DNA of 64,000 nucleotides from Sulfurimonas autotrophica DSM 16294. Its GTDB lineage: Bacteria; Campylobacterota; Campylobacteria; Campylobacterales; Sulfurimonadaceae. The stretch's first letter is position 1; every line of letters starts with the position of its first letter. Below, one piece after another: positions 35,791 through 43,334 of this stretch. The notes under the pieces were generated by a model. That model was not told the origin of the DNA, made no database searches, and saw only the letters and a list, made by a program, of their open reading frames with translations. The stretch lies in contig NC_014506.1 in the NCBI RefSeq assembly GCF_000147355.1, positions 310,001 through 374,000 on the forward strand. Reading direction: 5' to 3'. The translations under genes were made by a program, and so were the position numbers.

Positions 35791-36678
35791 ATGAATAGAA
35801 TTAAGAATTTAAACAAGGGCGTGCAATATATGCTTATTGCAAGCTTTACATTTGCCATTATGGGTGCTTTTGCCAAACTCGCAAGCCAGAATATGAGTTC
35901 GCTAGAAGTTGTTTTTTTTAGGAATATTGCCGGTGTAATTATAGTCGGACTCGCTGTTTTAAAAAAACCGATGCAGCATCCGGGAGGCAAGCCCTTTTTA
36001 CTTTTTTTTAGGGGGTTTATAGGCTTTGTTGCACTGCTGGCATTTTTTTATAACATTGCCCATATTCCGCTTGGTGATGCCATGACCTATTCAAAAACTT
36101 CACCGATTTTTACGGCAGTGTTTGCTTGGTTATTTTTACATGAAAAGCTCTCTTTAAAAGGCTGGCTTGCAGTTTTTGTAGGGTTTATAGGTATACTTTT
36201 TATAACGCAACCAAGCGGGGTAGGTTTTTCAAAGTATGACCTGCTTGGAATTTTCAGCGGTGTGGGTGCTGCTCTTGCCTACACTTCAGTCAGAGAATTA
36301 AAAGCCTATTATGATACCCGTGCAATTGTACTTTCGTTTATGATTACAGGAACGCTCGGTCCTATTTTTCTCTTTTTAATTTCACCCTATATAAATTTTC
36401 CTGAACTTGATTTTATGCTTGGAAAATTTATTATGCCTCATGGTATTGTCTGGTTTTATCTGCTTGCAATGGGTCTGTTCGCAACATTTTCACAAATACT
36501 GATGACAAAAGCATACGGAGAAACAAAAGCCGGAATTGTAGGTGCGGTGAGTTATACAAATATACTCTTTTCCATTATAGTAGGTCTTTTTTTGGGAGAT
36601 GCTTTTCCATCGCTGGTTACGAGTTTTGGAATTGTTTTGATTGTAGCGGCCGGAATTATGGTTGCGCGTGATAAGTAG
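35791..36678 (+). CDS. EamA/DMT family transporter
   Basis: A 295-residue permease with ten TM helices in two EamA repeats (about 8-140 and 150-290). FTFAIMGAFAKLASQ opens the first repeat and EKLSLKGWLAVFVGFIGILF is the family's linker helix. I choose ATG 35791; the frame also allows GTG 35773, but that codon lies upstream of the -10 box TATAAT (35778-35783). Substrate unknown; metabolite or amino-acid export is typical for the family. It is divergent from the antiporter. Confidence 0.85.
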   Translation: MNRIKNLNKGVQYMLIASFTFAIMGAFAKLASQNMSSLEVVFFRNIAGVIIVGLAVLKKPMQHPGGKPFLLFFRGFIGFVALLAFFYNIAHIPLGDAMTYSKTSPIFTAVFAWLFLHEKLSLKGWLAVFVGFIGILFITQPSGVGFSKYDLLGIFSGVGAALAYTSVRELKAYYDTRAIVLSFMITGTLGPIFLFLISPYINFPELDFMLGKFIMPHGIVWFYLLAMGLFATFSQILMTKAYGETKAGIVGAVSYTNILFSIIVGLFLGDAFPSLVTSFGIVLIVAAGIMVARDK

Positions 36679-36696
36679 AGCTTAAAAAGCTTACGA

Positions 36697-36702
36697 TATA
36701 AT
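36697..36702 (+). promoter_or_regulatory. Promoter of the structured small-ORF locus
   Basis: TATAAT in CGATATAATACG. A transcript from it would start near 36708 at the foot of the CCCTAGC hairpin (36711-36728). Confidence 0.5.
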
Positions 36703-36705
36703 ACG

Positions 36706-36776
36706 ATTGTCCCTAGCAGAAGCTAGGGCAATAATCTCATCATAGGAGGAACTTATGAAAAAGTTTCACCTAAAGT
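36706..36776 (-). ncRNA. Candidate antisense RNA over the small-ORF leader
   Basis: On the minus strand a CTATAAA box (about 36782-36788) could start an RNA near 36776. That RNA would cover the small ORF's start codon and Shine-Dalgarno and run into the CCCTAGC/GCTAGGG hairpin (36711-36728), a possible 3' end. This matches the layout of IsoA antitoxin RNAs, but the promoter is weak by eye and no expression is shown. Confidence 0.25.
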
Positions 36777-36829
36777 TGACTTTTATAGTTTGGCGACTAA
36801 AAGTCAACTTTGAGCTTAAGGGAATTTAA
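36755..36829 (+). CDS. 24-residue basic hydrophobic peptide (candidate type I toxin)
   Basis: ATG 36755 has a near-perfect TAGGAGGAACTT ribosome-binding site. The peptide is MKKFHLKLTFIVWRLKV followed by NFELKGI: six Lys and one Arg spread among Phe, Leu, Val, Ile and Trp. That is the profile of small membrane-active toxins such as AapA (about 30 residues) of Helicobacter. The coding sequence itself holds a 14-bp inverted repeat, so RNA structure and peptide are constrained together. Sequence identity with AapA is low by eye. The alternative is a leader peptide or a chance ORF in a structured RNA. Confidence 0.45.
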   Translation: MKKFHLKLTFIVWRLKVNFELKGI

Positions 36830-36838
36830 TTCCCTTTT
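36818..36838 (+). terminator. Terminator-like hairpin of the small-ORF locus
   Basis: AAGGGAA-TTTAA-TTCCCTT followed by TT. The ORF stop codon TAA lies in the loop. The T-run is short, and the closing helix follows it, so the true 3' end may be just after 36854. Confidence 0.5.
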
Positions 36839-36890
36839 GCCTTGATGAGATTATACAATAAAATTAATAAATTTACAAAATGGAAAAATT

Positions 36891-37685
36891 ATGAAACTTT
36901 TAGCAGGACCTTGTGTCATTGAGAGTGAAGAAAATATTTTTACAATAGCAAAAGCATTAGAAAAATATCAAGAAGATGCAACAATAGATTTTTATTTCAA
37001 AGCAAGTTTTGACAAAGCTAACCGAACTTCGTTAGACTCTTTTCGCGGGCTTGGCATGGAAAAAGGTCTTGAAATTTTACAAAAAGTCAAAGACGATTTC
37101 GGCTATAAAATAGTAACGGATGTGCATGAGAGCATTCAGGTTGAGCCAGTTGCAAAAGTAGTTGATATGCTGCAGATTCCCGCATTTCTCTGCCGACAGA
37201 CAGACTTACTTGTAGCTTGTGCAAAAACAGACAAAGAGGTAAACATTAAAAAAGGTCAGTTTATTAATCCGCCTGATATGCGATACTCTGTAATGAAAGT
37301 CCTTAAAACCCGCGGATGTGATGAGGTAAGTTACGAAAATGCACAAAAACATGGGATATATCTTACAGAGAGAGGCAGCTCTTTCGGGTATGGAAATATC
37401 GTTGTGGATATGCGTTCGCTTGTAATTATGCGCGAATTTGCACCTGTTATCTTTGATGCAACACACTCTGTACAGATGCCGGGTGCGCTTGGCGGCAAGA
37501 CAGGCGGAGACAGCTCCATGGTGCCTTATCTTGCAAGTGCGGCAGCAGCTGTTGGTGTGGACGGATTTTTCTTTGAAACGCATTTTGATCCAAGTTGTGC
37601 TTTGAGTGACGGGCCAAATATGGTAAAATTAGACGAATTAGAAAAACTGATAGAAAAAATTAAAAAAATTCAAGCAATAAAATAA
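36891..37685 (+). CDS. kdsA: KDO-8-phosphate synthase
   Basis: KdsA condenses arabinose 5-phosphate and PEP to KDO-8-P for lipopolysaccharide core. The 264-residue protein starts with [12 protein letters not shown], has [12 protein letters not shown] and CRQTDLL, and ends with the [21 protein letters not shown] region; all are family hallmarks. It leads kdsA-ribH-nusB, the same gene set as H. pylori HP0003-HP0001. It starts 36 bp after the closing helix of the structured locus, so read-through could link them. Confidence 0.96.
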   Translation: MKLLAGPCVIESEENIFTIAKALEKYQEDATIDFYFKASFDKANRTSLDSFRGLGMEKGLEILQKVKDDFGYKIVTDVHESIQVEPVAKVVDMLQIPAFLCRQTDLLVACAKTDKEVNIKKGQFINPPDMRYSVMKVLKTRGCDEVSYENAQKHGIYLTERGSSFGYGNIVVDMRSLVIMREFAPVIFDATHSVQMPGALGGKTGGDSSMVPYLASAAAAVGVDGFFFETHFDPSCALSDGPNMVKLDELEKLIEKIKKIQAIK

Positions 37686-37702
37686 AAATAAGGAAAATGA
37701 CA

Positions 37703-38167
37703 ATGAATTTAATTGAAGGTAAATTAAAAGTAGTAAACGGCAAAAAAATAGCCATAGTAAGCACAAGATGGAACCATTTTATAGTGGATAGACTTGTAGA
37801 GGGAGCAAAAGATGCCTTTGACCGTCACGGCGGAAATGCAGAGGATTTGACACATGTTTTAGTTCCGGGTGCATTTGAGCTGCCTATGATTGTCGACCAG
37901 CTTTTGGCAAGCGGAAAATATGATGCAATTTGTGCTTTGGGGGCTGTTATCCGTGGTTCAACACCTCATTTTGATTATGTTGCGGCTGAAGCGACAAAAG
38001 GCATAGCAAGTATGAGCCTCAAATATCAAAAACCTGTAAGTTTCGGACTTTTAACAACCGATACAATTGAGCAGGCGATAGAGAGAGCCGGAACAAAAGC
38101 CGGAAACAAAGGTTTTGAAGCAATGGGCGTTGTTATAGAAATGCTAGATTTATACGAGGCACTGTAA
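37703..38167 (+). CDS. ribH: 6,7-dimethyl-8-ribityllumazine synthase
   Basis: Penultimate riboflavin enzyme, forming a 60-mer or pentamer. The protein starts [13 protein letters not shown], has the substrate loop [10 protein letters not shown] and the phosphate/active-site region [22 protein letters not shown] prefer ATG 37703 over ATG 37697, because AGGA lies 8-9 bp upstream of 37703 but only 3 bp from 37697. Its stop overlaps the nusB start by 1 bp. Confidence 0.95.
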   Translation: MNLIEGKLKVVNGKKIAIVSTRWNHFIVDRLVEGAKDAFDRHGGNAEDLTHVLVPGAFELPMIVDQLLASGKYDAICALGAVIRGSTPHFDYVAAEATKGIASMSLKYQKPVSFGLLTTDTIEQAIERAGTKAGNKGFEAMGVVIEMLDLYEAL

Positions 38168-38574
38168 TGGCTACTCGTCAGCAGGCACGTATGGCCGTAG
38201 TAAGCCTTTTATACGCATATGATTTGGGAAACGGCAACACGTCTGAGCATTCAAATGAGATTCTTGAAGAAAAGAAAATCCGTAACAAACAAAAAGATTT
38301 TGCTCTTGGACTCTATGAAGGTGTTATGGAGCATATAGAAGAAATTGACAAAGCGATAGTTGAGCATTTAAAAGAGTGGGATTTTGAACGTTTGGGTGCA
38401 ATTGAGCGTGCAACATTAAGACTTGCAACGTATGAAATTCTTTTTGGGGAACTTGATTCTGCGGTTGTTATTAATGAAGCAGTTGAAATTACAAAATCAT
38501 TTGGAACAGAACAGTCTCCTAAATTTATTAACGGTGTTTTGGATGCAATAGCAAAAGATCACAAGGCAAAATAA
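38167..38574 (+). CDS. nusB: Transcription antitermination factor NusB
   Basis: A 135-residue all-helical RNA-binding protein acting with NusE at boxA in rRNA antitermination. The start [19 protein letters not shown] and the central DFERLGAIERATLRLATYEI, followed by VVINEAVEITKSFG, are diagnostic. The start codon overlaps the ribH stop (TAATG) and the cytochrome gene starts immediately after its stop. Confidence 0.95.
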   Translation: MATRQQARMAVVSLLYAYDLGNGNTSEHSNEILEEKKIRNKQKDFALGLYEGVMEHIEEIDKAIVEHLKEWDFERLGAIERATLRLATYEILFGELDSAVVINEAVEITKSFGTEQSPKFINGVLDAIAKDHKAK

Positions 38575-41004
38575 ATGAAGAAAACCCTCTGGCTTACTGT
38601 TTTTTTTGCAACTTTTTTAGTTGCATCAACAAATTATCATGAAAAAAACAATTGTTTAAAATGTCACGGAGGCATTGAGCATATTAGAGCTCCTGAATCC
38701 GGCATGGCAAAAGCGATTGCGAAAAAATCAGCAGAGGCAGGGTATGCAAAAAATAGCTGTATTGTATGTCACGGGGGGAATCCGGCTACAAAACATAAAA
38801 GTAAAGCGCACAAAGGTACTGTACAATACTTTTTGACACACGAAGGACCAAAAGAATTTTACCCGGCACCGGGCAGTACCTGGGTAAACCAAAATACCTG
38901 TGGTATGTGTCACAAAGAAGAAGTTGCTGCGCAGATGAACTCTTTGATGATGACAGAACAGGGAAAAATCCAAGGAGCGCTTTGGAGTTTTGGCGGTAAA
39001 GAAGGGTATAACCATACGATAGGTAATTACAAAACGAAAAATCCTACAGATATACATGCACGTCTTGGTACGAAAAAGTATCAAGAGTATATGCAAAAAC
39101 TCTCAAAGATGGAGCCTCAGGCTTTTCCAAAAGAGATGACCGAGCTACCTCCTGCACCAACAGCAGAAGAAGTTGAAAAAGATCCTTCATTAGCTGTATA
39201 TACCTACTTACGTCAAGAGTGTCTACGTTGTCATACGGGGAGCAAAGGTCGTCAAAAAAGAGGTGATTACCGAGGTATAGGCTGTGCATCTTGTCATATT
39301 CCCTACTCAAATGAGGGCTATTATGAAGGTGGTGATAAAAGCATATCACATAAAGAACGGGGTCACCTGCTCGTACATGAGATTCAATCATCCCGTGAAA
39401 CAAAAGTTACGGTGCATAAGCAGAGTTATTCGGGTATTCCGACTGAGACATGTTCAACTTGCCATAACCGAGGAAAACGTATAGGTGTTTCTTATCAGGG
39501 CTTGATGGAAACGGCTTATAAAGCAACTTTTGATGCGAAGGGTAATCCTCAGCCAAAACTTCATACTAAACGATATATTCATATGCAGGGCGATGTTCAC
39601 TTTAAAAAAGGCATGTTGTGTCAAGACTGTCATACGTCTAATGATATGCATGGAGATGGTTTTTTAAGCGGAGCAAATGCAGGTGCAGTTGAAATAGAGT
39701 GTCAGGATTGTCACGGAACAACAAAAAAGTATCCATGGGAATTGCCACTTGGCTACAGTGATGAGTTTGAAACATCTCCAAAAACAGGCAAAGCCAGAGG
39801 CGTGACAAAAACTATGGCAGAGTACCTCAAGCAAGGAAGCGTAAATGCCGCAGATGAAGGTTATTTACTCTCGGCCAGAGGCAATCCTCTCATACATACA
39901 ACAAAAAAAGGCAAAGAAGTCATTATGCATTTGGCAAGCGGTAAAGATGTTGTCCTTAAACCGCTTAAACTGCTTAAAGAACAGGAAAAACTTTCTAAAG
40001 TCGGGTTGTTGGCTATGGATAAAATCAGTGTTCATAATGACAGATTGGAGTGTTATACCTGTCATGCAACTTGGGCTCCGCAGTGTTACGGTTGTCATGT
40101 CAAAATAGACTACAGCGGCGGCAAACAAAACCCTGATTATCTGCAGTCTTCCCATGACCATGATATGCATGGTCGTACTGGCATAATGAGAAAATCATTG
40201 AAAAAATATCTGGTTGATGGACAAGTAACTGAAACAAGAAGTTTTCTGCGCTGGGAAGATCCTGCTCTTTCTCAAAACGGAGAAGGGCGAATAAGCCCGA
40301 CAATTCCGGGATGTCAGACAACTGTTACAGTTATAGGCAAAGACGGAAATGCACTGCTTCAAAATCATATATTTAAAATACCGAACGTTGAGGGTGCAGG
40401 AGCCGAGGGACAAAATGCTATAGATATGGCACCGATTCAGCCGCATACAATTCAAAAAGAACCGAGAAGCTGTGAGAGTTGTCATGCTATGAAAAAAGCG
40501 TTGGGTTATGGTATCACAGGTTCACAAACGACTTTTGACCCCTCAGTTGATACTATAGTAGATATTATGAGTGCTGATGGAAAGGTTATGCCGACCATTA
40601 TAGATGAGCAGATTCCGGCGATTCCTAATCTACATTTTGATTATTCAAAATTTTTAGACAAAAACGGAACACAGTTGCAGACTGTAGGACATCATTGGAA
40701 ACTCTCACAACCTTTAACAAAGGCACAAATTGATAAAACGGACAGAGCAGGTGCCTGTGTGGCTTGTCATGAAAGTATACCCGAAGGCAATCTGGCAGTT
40801 TCAGCTATGACACATATTGCAGAGATGGCAAATATGAAGATTGACAAAAAAAAGCATATGGGCATTTTAAATAAAATATTAAATCTTGCTGCATGGGTTC
40901 AGGTGCTTGTGGGCATATTTATAGGTATGCTTGGTATGTATATTTTTTATAGACTCTTTATTAAAAAGAAATCTATTAGTTCAAGAAATAGAGGATGGAA
41001 ATGA
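38575..41004 (+). CDS. Membrane-anchored dodecahaem cytochrome c
   Basis: An 809-residue exported protein: signal peptide (MKKTLWLTVFFATFLVAS), a large periplasmic part and one C-terminal TM anchor (about 775-797) with a basic tail. I count twelve CxxCH motifs: CLKCH, CIVCH, CGMCH, CLRCH, CASCH, CSTCH, CQDCH twice, CYTCH, CYGCH, CESCH and CVACH. No CxxCK or CX15CH variant is present, which argues against NrfA- or MccA-type catalysis. The spacing of haems 1-5 and 6-10 looks like two modules with a haem-poor insert between haems 8 and 9. It sits between nusB and mqnC, with 0 and 4 bp spacing. A quinol-linked electron conduit is plausible; the partner is unknown and no family name is secure. Confidence 0.85.
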   Translation: MKKTLWLTVFFATFLVASTNYHEKNNCLKCHGGIEHIRAPESGMAKAIAKKSAEAGYAKNSCIVCHGGNPATKHKSKAHKGTVQYFLTHEGPKEFYPAPGSTWVNQNTCGMCHKEEVAAQMNSLMMTEQGKIQGALWSFGGKEGYNHTIGNYKTKNPTDIHARLGTKKYQEYMQKLSKMEPQAFPKEMTELPPAPTAEEVEKDPSLAVYTYLRQECLRCHTGSKGRQKRGDYRGIGCASCHIPYSNEGYYEGGDKSISHKERGHLLVHEIQSSRETKVTVHKQSYSGIPTETCSTCHNRGKRIGVSYQGLMETAYKATFDAKGNPQPKLHTKRYIHMQGDVHFKKGMLCQDCHTSNDMHGDGFLSGANAGAVEIECQDCHGTTKKYPWELPLGYSDEFETSPKTGKARGVTKTMAEYLKQGSVNAADEGYLLSARGNPLIHTTKKGKEVIMHLASGKDVVLKPLKLLKEQEKLSKVGLLAMDKISVHNDRLECYTCHATWAPQCYGCHVKIDYSGGKQNPDYLQSSHDHDMHGRTGIMRKSLKKYLVDGQVTETRSFLRWEDPALSQNGEGRISPTIPGCQTTVTVIGKDGNALLQNHIFKIPNVEGAGAEGQNAIDMAPIQPHTIQKEPRSCESCHAMKKALGYGITGSQTTFDPSVDTIVDIMSADGKVMPTIIDEQIPAIPNLHFDYSKFLDKNGTQLQTVGHHWKLSQPLTKAQIDKTDRAGACVACHESIPEGNLAVSAMTHIAEMANMKIDKKKHMGILNKILNLAAWVQVLVGIFIGMLGMYIFYRLFIKKKSISSRNRGWK

Positions 41005-42053
41005 GCAGACTAACTAAAGAAGAAGCACTTGATTTAATCCGCAATGCGGATTTGAAAGATTTAGGACGTATGGCAACACAAAGAAAAAAAGAGTTGCACC
41101 CCAAAGGAATTACGACCTTTGTAATAGACAGAAACATTAACTATACAAATATATGCTGGGTTGACTGCAAGTTTTGTGCATTTTACAGACATGAAAAAGA
41201 TGCGGATGCTTATGTTTTGACTTTTGATGAGATAGATGCAAAGATAGACGAACTGCTGGAAATTGGCGGAACGCAGATACTCTTTCAAGGCGGTGTGCAT
41301 CCAAAACTCAAAATTGAGTGGTATGAGGATTTAGTAGAGCATATACATCAAAAATATCCGACAATCACCATTCATGGATTCAGCTCGATAGAGCTGGATT
41401 TTATAGCCAAAGTTTCCCGCATAACAATTCAAGAAGTGCTGGCACGCTTAAAAGCAAAAGGACTGGCATCCATTCCCGGTGCAGGAGCTGAGATACTTTC
41501 AGACAAAGTCCGTGATATTATAGCACCCAAAAAGATAGATTCCGAGGTATGGATAGATGTGCATCGTCAAGCACATAAACTCGACATTATGTCTACGGCT
41601 ACTATGATGTACGGTACGGTAGAAACAGATGAAGACATTATAGACCATTTGGATATGGTGAGAAATCTGCAGGATGAAACAGGCGGATTTCGTGCATTTA
41701 TCATGTGGAGCTTTCAGGGAAAAAATACGGAGCTTTTAGCACGCATTCCCGATATGGAAAAGCCGTCATCAAACCGTTACTTAAGACTTTTGGCAGTAGC
41801 TCGTTTGTATCTTGACAATGTGCCTAACATTCAAAGTTCATGGGTAACACAGGGACCTTATATCGGTCAGATGGCACTGCGTTTCGGTGCAAATGATTTG
41901 GGCTCGACCATGATGGAAGAAAATGTCGTAAGCTCTGCAGGTGCCGCGTACACAATGGCAAAAGATGAAATGGTGCATCTTATAAAAGATATAGGTGAAA
42001 CACCGGCTGTGAGAAATACAGCCTATGAGACTTTAGAGATATTTAACTCATGA
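41001..42053 (+). CDS. mqnC: Cyclic dehypoxanthinyl futalosine synthase MqnC
   Basis: A radical SAM enzyme of the futalosine menaquinone pathway that cyclises dehypoxanthine futalosine. The cluster motif is CWVDCKFC (Cys52, 56, 59), preceded by FVIDRNINYTNI and followed by GGTQILFQGGVHP. I use ATG 41001, which overlaps the cytochrome stop (ATGA) and has AGAGGA 5 bp upstream; ATG 40995 is too close to that site. It overlaps the M16-like gene by 4 bp, so the three are one operon. Menaquinone synthesis next to a quinol-linked cytochrome is a sensible pairing. Confidence 0.95.
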   Translation: MSRLTKEEALDLIRNADLKDLGRMATQRKKELHPKGITTFVIDRNINYTNICWVDCKFCAFYRHEKDADAYVLTFDEIDAKIDELLEIGGTQILFQGGVHPKLKIEWYEDLVEHIHQKYPTITIHGFSSIELDFIAKVSRITIQEVLARLKAKGLASIPGAGAEILSDKVRDIIAPKKIDSEVWIDVHRQAHKLDIMSTATMMYGTVETDEDIIDHLDMVRNLQDETGGFRAFIMWSFQGKNTELLARIPDMEKPSSNRYLRLLAVARLYLDNVPNIQSSWVTQGPYIGQMALRFGANDLGSTMMEENVVSSAGAAYTMAKDEMVHLIKDIGETPAVRNTAYETLEIFNS

Positions 42054-43330
42054 AATTTTTTTTAATAATTTTAGCAATAGGACAGATACTAATGGCAGCA
42101 CAAATAGACTCTATAGAGGTAAAAGGGATTAAAGTTCCGCTTATTTTTGAACAGGACACAAGACTTCCTCTTGTAAACACACAAATAGTTTTTACAAACA
42201 GCGGCAGTATAACAGACACAAAAAAGGCTGGACTTGCAAAGTTTAGTGCAAAGTTATTAAATGAAGGTACGAAAAAATTAGGTTCAAACGGTTTTGCCGA
42301 TAAGTTAGAGTCTCGTGCTATACATATTTCGGCAAGTACCGGTACTGAGACTTTTGTACTTGAGACAAGTTCGCTCAAAGATGAATTTACAAATGCTGCT
42401 AAATTTTTAGCTAAATTGCTGAAAGACCCAAATTACACCGAGGAAGCACTCTCAAAAGTGAAGACGATGACAATCGGTTCACTCAGCCGTAAAGAGAATG
42501 ATTTTGATTATGTCGCTTCAAATGAGCTGAAAAAACTCCTTTTTCCCAACACGCCTTTGGCACAGCCTGCATCAGGAACGGTTCAAAGCGTCAAAAGCAT
42601 AGATCTTGAAGATGTCAAAAATTTTGTAAAAGAGCATTTGGTTGTTTCACGTGCCATAGTTGTTGTAGGAGGGGATGTTGACAGAGCAGAAGTAAAGAAA
42701 AATATAGCAAAAATTTTAAATACACTTCCAAAGGGAAAAAGCGAACCACTGCCTCATTTTCGTGCGAGTGATAAACCAAAAGAGAGTATTCTTAAACGTG
42801 AAACAAAACAGGCATATATCTATTTTGGCTCACCGTACAATATGGCAGTCAATGATGAAGATTACTATAAGGCGCGCGTTGCAACATTTATACTCGGAAC
42901 AGGCGGTTTCGGCAGCCGTTTAATGGAAGAGATTCGTGTAAAACGCGGTCTGGCATACTCGGCATATGCACGCGTACATGTAAGCAAGTCCAGCTCATAC
43001 TTAAACGGTTATTTGCAGACAAAACTGGATTCAATGGATGAGGCAAAAAAAACAGTCGTGAATGTTATTTCAGAGTTTGTACATAAAGGTGTAAGTGAAG
43101 ATGAACTTGAGCAGACAAAAAAATTCCTGCTCGGCAGCGAGCCTTTAAGAGTAGAGACAATGAGTCAAAGACTCCAGCGTACGTTTATGGACTACTATAA
43201 AGGGTTTCCTCTGAATCATTCAGAACTAGAACTCAAAAAAATCAAGAAATTAAAACTCAAAGATTTAAATGATTTTATAAAAAAACATACGGAAATCCTA
43301 GAGCAGAGTTTTGCCATAGTTACAAAGTAG
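42050..43330 (+). CDS. M16 family peptidase-like protein lacking the zinc motif
   Basis: A 426-residue exported protein with a signal peptide (MKFFLIILAIGQILMAA) and two M16 half-domains. The position of the zinc motif HxxEH reads AGLAKFSAKLLNEGT, with no His, so it cannot bind zinc in the usual way. The C-terminal half keeps GFGSRLMEEIRVKRGLAYS, the R/Y substrate-binding element. It is thus like the non-catalytic partner of two-subunit M16 proteases, or a chaperone-like derivative. In H. pylori an M16-type gene also follows mqnC, as I recall, so this is a conserved pair. No catalytic partner is adjacent. Confidence 0.85.
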   Translation: MKFFLIILAIGQILMAAQIDSIEVKGIKVPLIFEQDTRLPLVNTQIVFTNSGSITDTKKAGLAKFSAKLLNEGTKKLGSNGFADKLESRAIHISASTGTETFVLETSSLKDEFTNAAKFLAKLLKDPNYTEEALSKVKTMTIGSLSRKENDFDYVASNELKKLLFPNTPLAQPASGTVQSVKSIDLEDVKNFVKEHLVVSRAIVVVGGDVDRAEVKKNIAKILNTLPKGKSEPLPHFRASDKPKESILKRETKQAYIYFGSPYNMAVNDEDYYKARVATFILGTGGFGSRLMEEIRVKRGLAYSAYARVHVSKSSSYLNGYLQTKLDSMDEAKKTVVNVISEFVHKGVSEDELEQTKKFLLGSEPLRVETMSQRLQRTFMDYYKGFPLNHSELELKKIKKLKLKDLNDFIKKHTEILEQSFAIVTK

Positions 43331-43334
43331 TTTT

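Larger units (their letters stand above)
36706..36854 (+). ncRNA. Highly structured transcript with 5'-3' closing helix
   Basis: Nested pairings occupy almost the whole element. There is a 5' hairpin (CCCTAGC/GCTAGGG, 36711-36728, flanked by ATTG/CAAT). A perfect 12-bp long-distance helix joins ATAATCTCATCA (36731-36742) to TGATGAGATTAT (36843-36854). A perfect 14-bp inverted repeat (36772-36785 with 36798-36811) and a terminator-like stem (36818-36836) lie between. The closing helix ends just before the Shine-Dalgarno (AGGAGG) and would tuck it inside a closed structure. It is either a translationally locked mRNA for the small ORF at 36755, or a regulatory RNA in its own right. Confidence 0.6.

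Noticed and set aside
38575-41004. Cytochrome as an ammonia-forming nitrite reductase or MccA sulfite reductase
   Set aside because: No CxxCK haem motif and no CX15CH motif are present.
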